From Luteimonas galliterrae (lineage in GTDB: Bacteria > Pseudomonadota > Gammaproteobacteria > Xanthomonadales > Xanthomonadaceae): DNA of 64,000 nucleotides. Shown here one piece after another: positions 60,772-64,000 of this stretch. The position numbers and the translations under genes are program-made. Location: positions 1,488,001 to 1,552,000 of the forward strand of contig NZ_JAMBEP010000001.1 in NCBI RefSeq assembly GCF_023374055.1. The letters are read 5' to 3'. Each line of letters opens with the position of its first letter. The stretch's first letter is position 1. The notes under the pieces were generated by a model, which was given only the letters and a program-made list of their open reading frames with translations, made no database searches and was not told the DNA's origin.

Positions 60772-61136
60772 GCGATATCCGAAACAAAGAAGACGCCTTC
60801 GATGCCGCGATGCGCGAACGCTATCGCGTGGCCGCCGGCAGCACATCCGTAGCCACGCGCGCGCGGCTGCGACAGGCAAGGCATGCGGCCGCAGCCGGCG
60901 AAACGCGCAGGCACGGGTTCTCGTGGCCGCTGCTGTTCGGTGGCGCCGCGGCCGCGGTGTTCGCGATCGCTTTCGGCCTGGGCCTGCGCAAGGAAGCGGC
61001 GCTGCCCGCACCCGAAATCGCCGCGTCGGCAGCGTCGGCGGCCGATGACTACGAAACCGCGTCGGCGCTGGAACAGGATCCCGATTTCTATGCCTGGCTC
61101 GGTTCGCCCGATGCCGAACTGGTAGCGGTGGAGTAA
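60768..61136 (+). CDS. Small membrane protein, likely anti-sigma factor (DUF3619-like)
   Basis: The 122-residue protein overlaps the sigma gene by 4 bp. It has a cytoplasmic N-terminal part (1-48, MSDIRNKEDAFDAAMRERYR...), one transmembrane helix (about 52-70) and an acidic periplasmic tail ending DPDFYAWLGSPDAELVAVE. The size, the single helix and the place between a sigma factor and a DUF3106 gene match the DUF3619-type protein of similar operons. An anti-sigma role is inferred from position. Confidence 0.7.
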   Translation: MSDIRNKEDAFDAAMRERYRVAAGSTSVATRARLRQARHAAAAGETRRHGFSWPLLFGGAAAAVFAIAFGLGLRKEAALPAPEIAASAASAADDYETASALEQDPDFYAWLGSPDAELVAVE

Positions 61137-61570
61137 TGGCGATGACGAACAAAGCATATTGGCTGGCGGCAGCGCTCGCACTGGCCGGCCTGGCGAGCGC
61201 CGCGCAAGCGCAAGACAGGACGCAATCGATCCCGCTGCCGGCCTGGGAGCAACTGACCCCGGCCCAGCGCGACGAACTGATCGCACCGATGCGCGAACGC
61301 TGGAACCGTTCGCCCGAAGATCGGCAGCGCATGTACGACCACGCCAAACGCTGGCGGAGCATGAGCCCGGACGAGCGCCGCGAAGCACGCAAGGGCATGC
61401 ACCGCTGGGAGAAGATGGATCCGGCCAGGCGCGAACAAGCGCGTGCACTGTTCGAACGCATGCGCACGATGAGTCCCGAGGAGCGCAAGGCCCTACGCGA
61501 CCAGTGGCATGCGATGACGCCCGAGCAGCGTCAGCAGTGGATCGACAAGAATCCAGCCCGAAAGCCTTAA
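61136..61570 (+). CDS. DUF3106 secreted protein
   Basis: The 144-residue protein has a signal peptide (1-25, ALAGLASAAQAQ) and a mature part of helical repeats of the pattern W-x-x-M-S/T-P-D/E-E/Q-R: SPEDRQRMYDHAKRWRSMSP, EKMDPARREQARALFERM and TMSPEERKALRDQWHAMTP. This is the DUF3106 signature. The start (ATG 61136) overlaps the stop of the previous gene by one base; an ATG at 61142 is equally possible. Periplasmic sensor or binding partner of the anti-sigma factor is an inference. Confidence 0.85.
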   Translation: MAMTNKAYWLAAALALAGLASAAQAQDRTQSIPLPAWEQLTPAQRDELIAPMRERWNRSPEDRQRMYDHAKRWRSMSPDERREARKGMHRWEKMDPARREQARALFERMRTMSPEERKALRDQWHAMTPEQRQQWIDKNPARKP

Positions 61571-61698
61571 GCCCGTCACTCCCGCGAAGACGGAACTGCG
61601 GAGGCCGAAGGCCGTAGCGAACCTCTGCGTCAGCGGATGGCCCCGAGGGCGAGCGAAGCGAGTAATCCAGCGCCGTGCCCCTGATGCTCTTGCTTTTC

Positions 61699-61763
61699 GT
61701 AGGTGCGAATTCATTCGCACGCTTTTCGGCGTATCAAGAGCGTGCGAATGAATTCGCACCTAC
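61699..61763. repeat. Inverted pair GTAGGTGCGAATTCATTCGCAC, second copy
   Basis: Same family as the inner pair at 20943-21007. It lies just before copy D of the composite module. Confidence 0.85.
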
Positions 61764-61766
61764 ATT

Positions 61767-62418
61767 TGTAGAGCGGAGCTTGCTCCGCTGCCTTCGCTGT
61801 TGGGTTCTGGCGATCTGCCGGCCTTCCAGGCCGGGGTTTCGTCCGCTAAAACCGCGGCCGAGTGACTTTCTTTTTGTGGGGCCCAAAAAGAGAAGTAACC
61901 AAAGAAAAAGGGCCTTTGGAAGGATCCCGGCGATGGGGCTCCCCCGTATTCTTGGCCATCACTCGCCAGCGCTCGGGATTCCTCCGTCGCTTCGATATTC
62001 AGATCCGAGGCGATCGGCCCGAACGCCTCCTTAGCGCCAATCCGCAAAAGACACGTCACCCATACGCTACGAATCAAAATCTAGTGCCTGCGTAAGAAGG
62101 TCAGCCACGACGAAAGCAGGTCCGCTGGCGGACTTTCAGGCGCGACGCATCGCACCGCAGTTCAGGCCCTTTCTTGGGTTACTTTCTTTGGGCCAGCAAA
62201 GAAAGTGACCCGCGCGCAGCGCGGAAGCCTTTATCCATGGCGCGAGTCGCAGCGCACCTGCGAGGACGCGGGCCTGGGTCCCGGCCTTCGCCGGGATGAC
62301 GGCTTAAGGGCGAGAGCAAGATGGGTCCCAGCGTTCGCTGGGATGACGGCATGAGAGCGAGCGACTTAAGAGCAAGCGACTTAAGAGCAAGAGCAGCGGA
62401 GCAAGCCCCGCTCTACAA
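61767..62418 (-). repeat. Composite intergenic repeat module, copy D, inverted (core 61865-62206)
   Basis: This is the only copy in the opposite orientation. Read on the minus strand it repeats the block order of A-C: CCCAGCGAACGCTGGG and CCCGGCGAAGGCCGGG palindromes, GCTGCGACTCGCGCCATGGA, the core (342 bp), CGGCCGCGGTTTTAGCGGAC and the AGCGGAGCAAGCTCCGCT palindrome. It lies inside the 900-bp gap between the DUF3106 gene and pntA1. No gene is seen in the gap. Confidence 0.85.
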
Positions 62419-62473
62419 AGACGGAGCAAGAGCAGCGGAGCGGCTCCATGGATGACGGGTTTTTACGAGCGGA

Positions 62474-63571
62474 TTAAGCCGCAGGCCGCTCCGGCCAAAC
62501 CGTCTTGGCCAACAGTTCGTCGCCCCAGTCGAACGCGATCGCGCCGTCCTTGACGAACAAGCTGACGAAATTGAACAGGTTGCGCGCATACATCTCGCTT
62601 GCGTGCATGGCGCCGCTGCTGGCCAAGTTCAAAGGCCCGGCGATGGTGACGCCGCCCTGCTCGACGGTTTCGCCGGGCCGGGTGAGCTCGCAATTGCCGC
62701 CGGTTTCCGCGGCCAGGTCCACTAGCACGCTGCCCGGCTTCATGCCCGCGACCATCGCCGCACTGACGATCTTCGGCGCCGGACGTCCAGGCACCGCGGC
62801 GGTGCAGACGATCACGTCGATGTTCTTGATGTGCTCGCCCAGACGACGCTGCTGTTCGGCGCGCTCCTCGTCGGTGAGCTGGCGCGCATAACCGCCCTCG
62901 CCCGCGGCGCTGACGCCCAGGTCCAGGAATTTGCCGCCCAGCGACTCGATCTGCTCGCGCACTTCCGGACGCACGTCGAAGCCCTCGACTTGCGCACCGA
63001 GGCGCTTGGCGGTCGCGATGGCCTGCAGGCCGGCCACGCCGGCGCCGATCACCAGCAGTTTCGAAGGACGGATAGTGCCGGCGGCGGTCGTCAGCATCGG
63101 GAAGAAACGCGGCGCCAGCTGCGCCGCGATCAGCACGGCCTTGTAACCGGCCATGCCGGCCTGCGAGCTCAGCACGTCCATGGCCTGCGCGCGCGTGGTG
63201 CGCGGCAGCTTCTCCAACGGAAAGGCCACGATCTGGCGCGACTGCAGCGCCGCGGCGCGGGCTTCGTCCGCCTGCGGCTGCAGCATGCCCACCAGCGCGG
63301 CGCCCGGCTTGAGCGTGCCGATCGCCGCGGCGTCGGGCGGCTGCACGCAAAGCACCAGATCGGCGCCGCCGTAGGCGGCGGCGCGGTCGGCGACGATCTG
63401 CGCGCCTGCATCCGCATAGGCCTGGTCGGTGAAATGCGCGCCAGTGCCGGCGCCGCGTTCGACGTGCACCATGGCGCCGGCCGCGATCAGCTTCTTGCAG
63501 GTTTCCGGCGTGGCCGCAACGCGCTTCTCGCCCGGCGCCGTTTCGCGCGCAACGCCTATGGTGACTGCCAT
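62474..63571 (-). CDS. pntAA: NAD(P) transhydrogenase subunit alpha part 1
   Basis: This is the soluble NAD(H)-binding domain I of transhydrogenase (365 residues). It opens with MAVTIGVARETAPGEKRVAA, carries the domain signature QAMDVLSSQAGMAGYKAVL near residue 125, the Rossmann loop VIGAGVAGLQAIATAKRLGA near 175 and the mobile loop region downstream, and ends DWGDELLAKTVWPERPAA. In many bacteria pntA2 and pntB follow directly; here they come only after about 2.9 kb of plus-strand genes and repeats. The three subunits should still assemble one membrane enzyme that makes NADPH from NADH using the proton gradient. Confidence 0.94.
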   Translation of the reverse strand: MAVTIGVARETAPGEKRVAATPETCKKLIAAGAMVHVERGAGTGAHFTDQAYADAGAQIVADRAAAYGGADLVLCVQPPDAAAIGTLKPGAALVGMLQPQADEARAAALQSRQIVAFPLEKLPRTTRAQAMDVLSSQAGMAGYKAVLIAAQLAPRFFPMLTTAAGTIRPSKLLVIGAGVAGLQAIATAKRLGAQVEGFDVRPEVREQIESLGGKFLDLGVSAAGEGGYARQLTDEERAEQQRRLGEHIKNIDVIVCTAAVPGRPAPKIVSAAMVAGMKPGSVLVDLAAETGGNCELTRPGETVEQGGVTIAGPLNLASSGAMHASEMYARNLFNFVSLFVKDGAIAFDWGDELLAKTVWPERPAA

Positions 63572-63733
63572 GCCTGCCCCGCCGCGGTGGATAGTCGGGC
63601 AATCCTAGCAAAAGCGCCGACTGACGGAGCTGCGGGTCTTTGGCCGCGGCTAGTGGGTCAACAAATAAAAGGCCCGACGGGCTCAGAACCGATCGGACGG
63701 CCGGCAGGTGGCGACGTCAACCGCATGATCAAG

Positions 63734-63801
63734 ATGGGTCCCAGCTTTCGCTGGGATGACGGTTCAAAGGCGCTGGATCCCGGCGTACGCCGGGATGACG
63801 A
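63734..63801. repeat. GTCCCAGC/GCTGGGATGAC-type palindromes
   Basis: Two units (GGGTCCCAGCTTTCGCTGGG and GGATCCCGGCGTACGCCGGG) lie in the gap upstream of pntA1. They belong to the family at 14676-14813. Confidence 0.8.
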
Positions 63802-63846
63802 ATCGAGAAGTATCCGCCGCCGCAACGCGTTGCGCGAATGCTGCGT

Positions 63847-64000
63847 TCAAGCCGCGCGCTGGAGGTGCTTCCAGACCTGTTTCATCGCCCCTTCGAACGG
63901 CGCGTCCGGCAAACCCACGATCAACCGGCCGGCTTGCGCCAGCAACGCCAGTTGTTCGGCCGTAGCGACCAGCTCTCGCACGCCGCGGCGGTTGACGATC
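63847..64000 (-). CDS. Unidentified protein, C-terminal 50 residues only
   Basis: An open frame enters from the right edge and ends at a TGA at 63847-63849. The visible 50 residues include VNRRGVRELVATAEQLALLA, then AGRLIVGLPDAPFEGAMKQV, and end in HLQRAA. Codon use fits the surrounding genes, and the alternation of hydrophobic and charged residues suits a folded helical C-terminus. Too little is visible to name a family. Confidence 0.6.
   Translation of the reverse strand, partial: IVNRRGVRELVATAEQLALLAQAGRLIVGLPDAPFEGAMKQVWKHLQRAA

Overview
The window is a continuous piece of a high-GC gammaproteobacterial chromosome. The conserved order rpoC-rpoB-rplL-rplJ-rplA-rplK-nusG-secE-tRNA-Trp-tuf-tRNA-Thr/Gly/Tyr, the rplY/pth/ychF and prs/tRNA-Gln/ispE/lolB neighbourhoods, the secreted M4 and M28 peptidases with PPC and P domains, the many TonB-dependent receptors and the dense palindromic intergenic repeats all fit the Xanthomonadaceae/Lysobacteraceae, most likely Lysobacter or a close relative. 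Family-level assignment is firm; genus is inference.

Layout. 1-13.4 kb: the transcription/translation superoperon on the minus strand, entered inside rpoC and starting at a promoter before tRNA-Tyr. 13.5-20.9 kb: isoaspartyl peptidase and cyanophycinase (minus), divergent from an ECF sigma factor, a FecR anti-sigma and a large STN-type TonB receptor (plus). 21-28.3 kb: minus-strand housekeeping genes (ychF, pth, rplY, prs, tRNA-Gln, ispE, lolB, a TPR protein). 28.4-33.1 kb: plus-strand hemA, prfA, an acetyltransferase, moaB, a small HTH protein and a PPK2 kinase. 33.2-35.4 kb: acyP, a TlpA-like lipoprotein and a YihY membrane protein in an overlapping minus-strand operon. 36.4-39.6 kb: a WrbA-like flavoprotein, a DUF2069 protein, a tiny coupled ORF, a one-domain asparaginase homologue and a TPR-sulfotransferase. 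40.4-47.7 kb: three secreted peptidases in tandem (M4, M28, M4). 48.4-57.9 kb: SufT, membrane proteins, a MocR-type regulator and an Oar-like TonB receptor. 57.9-63.6 kb: transhydrogenase genes pntB and pntA2, separated from pntA1 by a plus-strand sigma/anti-sigma/DUF3106 group. The window ends inside the C-terminus of an unidentified minus-strand gene.

The most striking non-genic content is a composite repeat of about 600-700 bp, present four times (three direct, one inverted) between 35.4 and 62.4 kb. Each copy has a core of about 342 bp with hairpin-forming terminal inverted repeats and no consistent reading frame, which suggests a MITE-like or structured non-coding element. At least nine other small palindromic repeat families fill the remaining gaps. 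Other points of interest are a possible cyanophycin scavenging locus, duplicated protease control regions with CRP/Clp-like sites and hairpin leaders, a split pnt operon, and a sigma factor with five exact-length 15-bp in-frame repeats.
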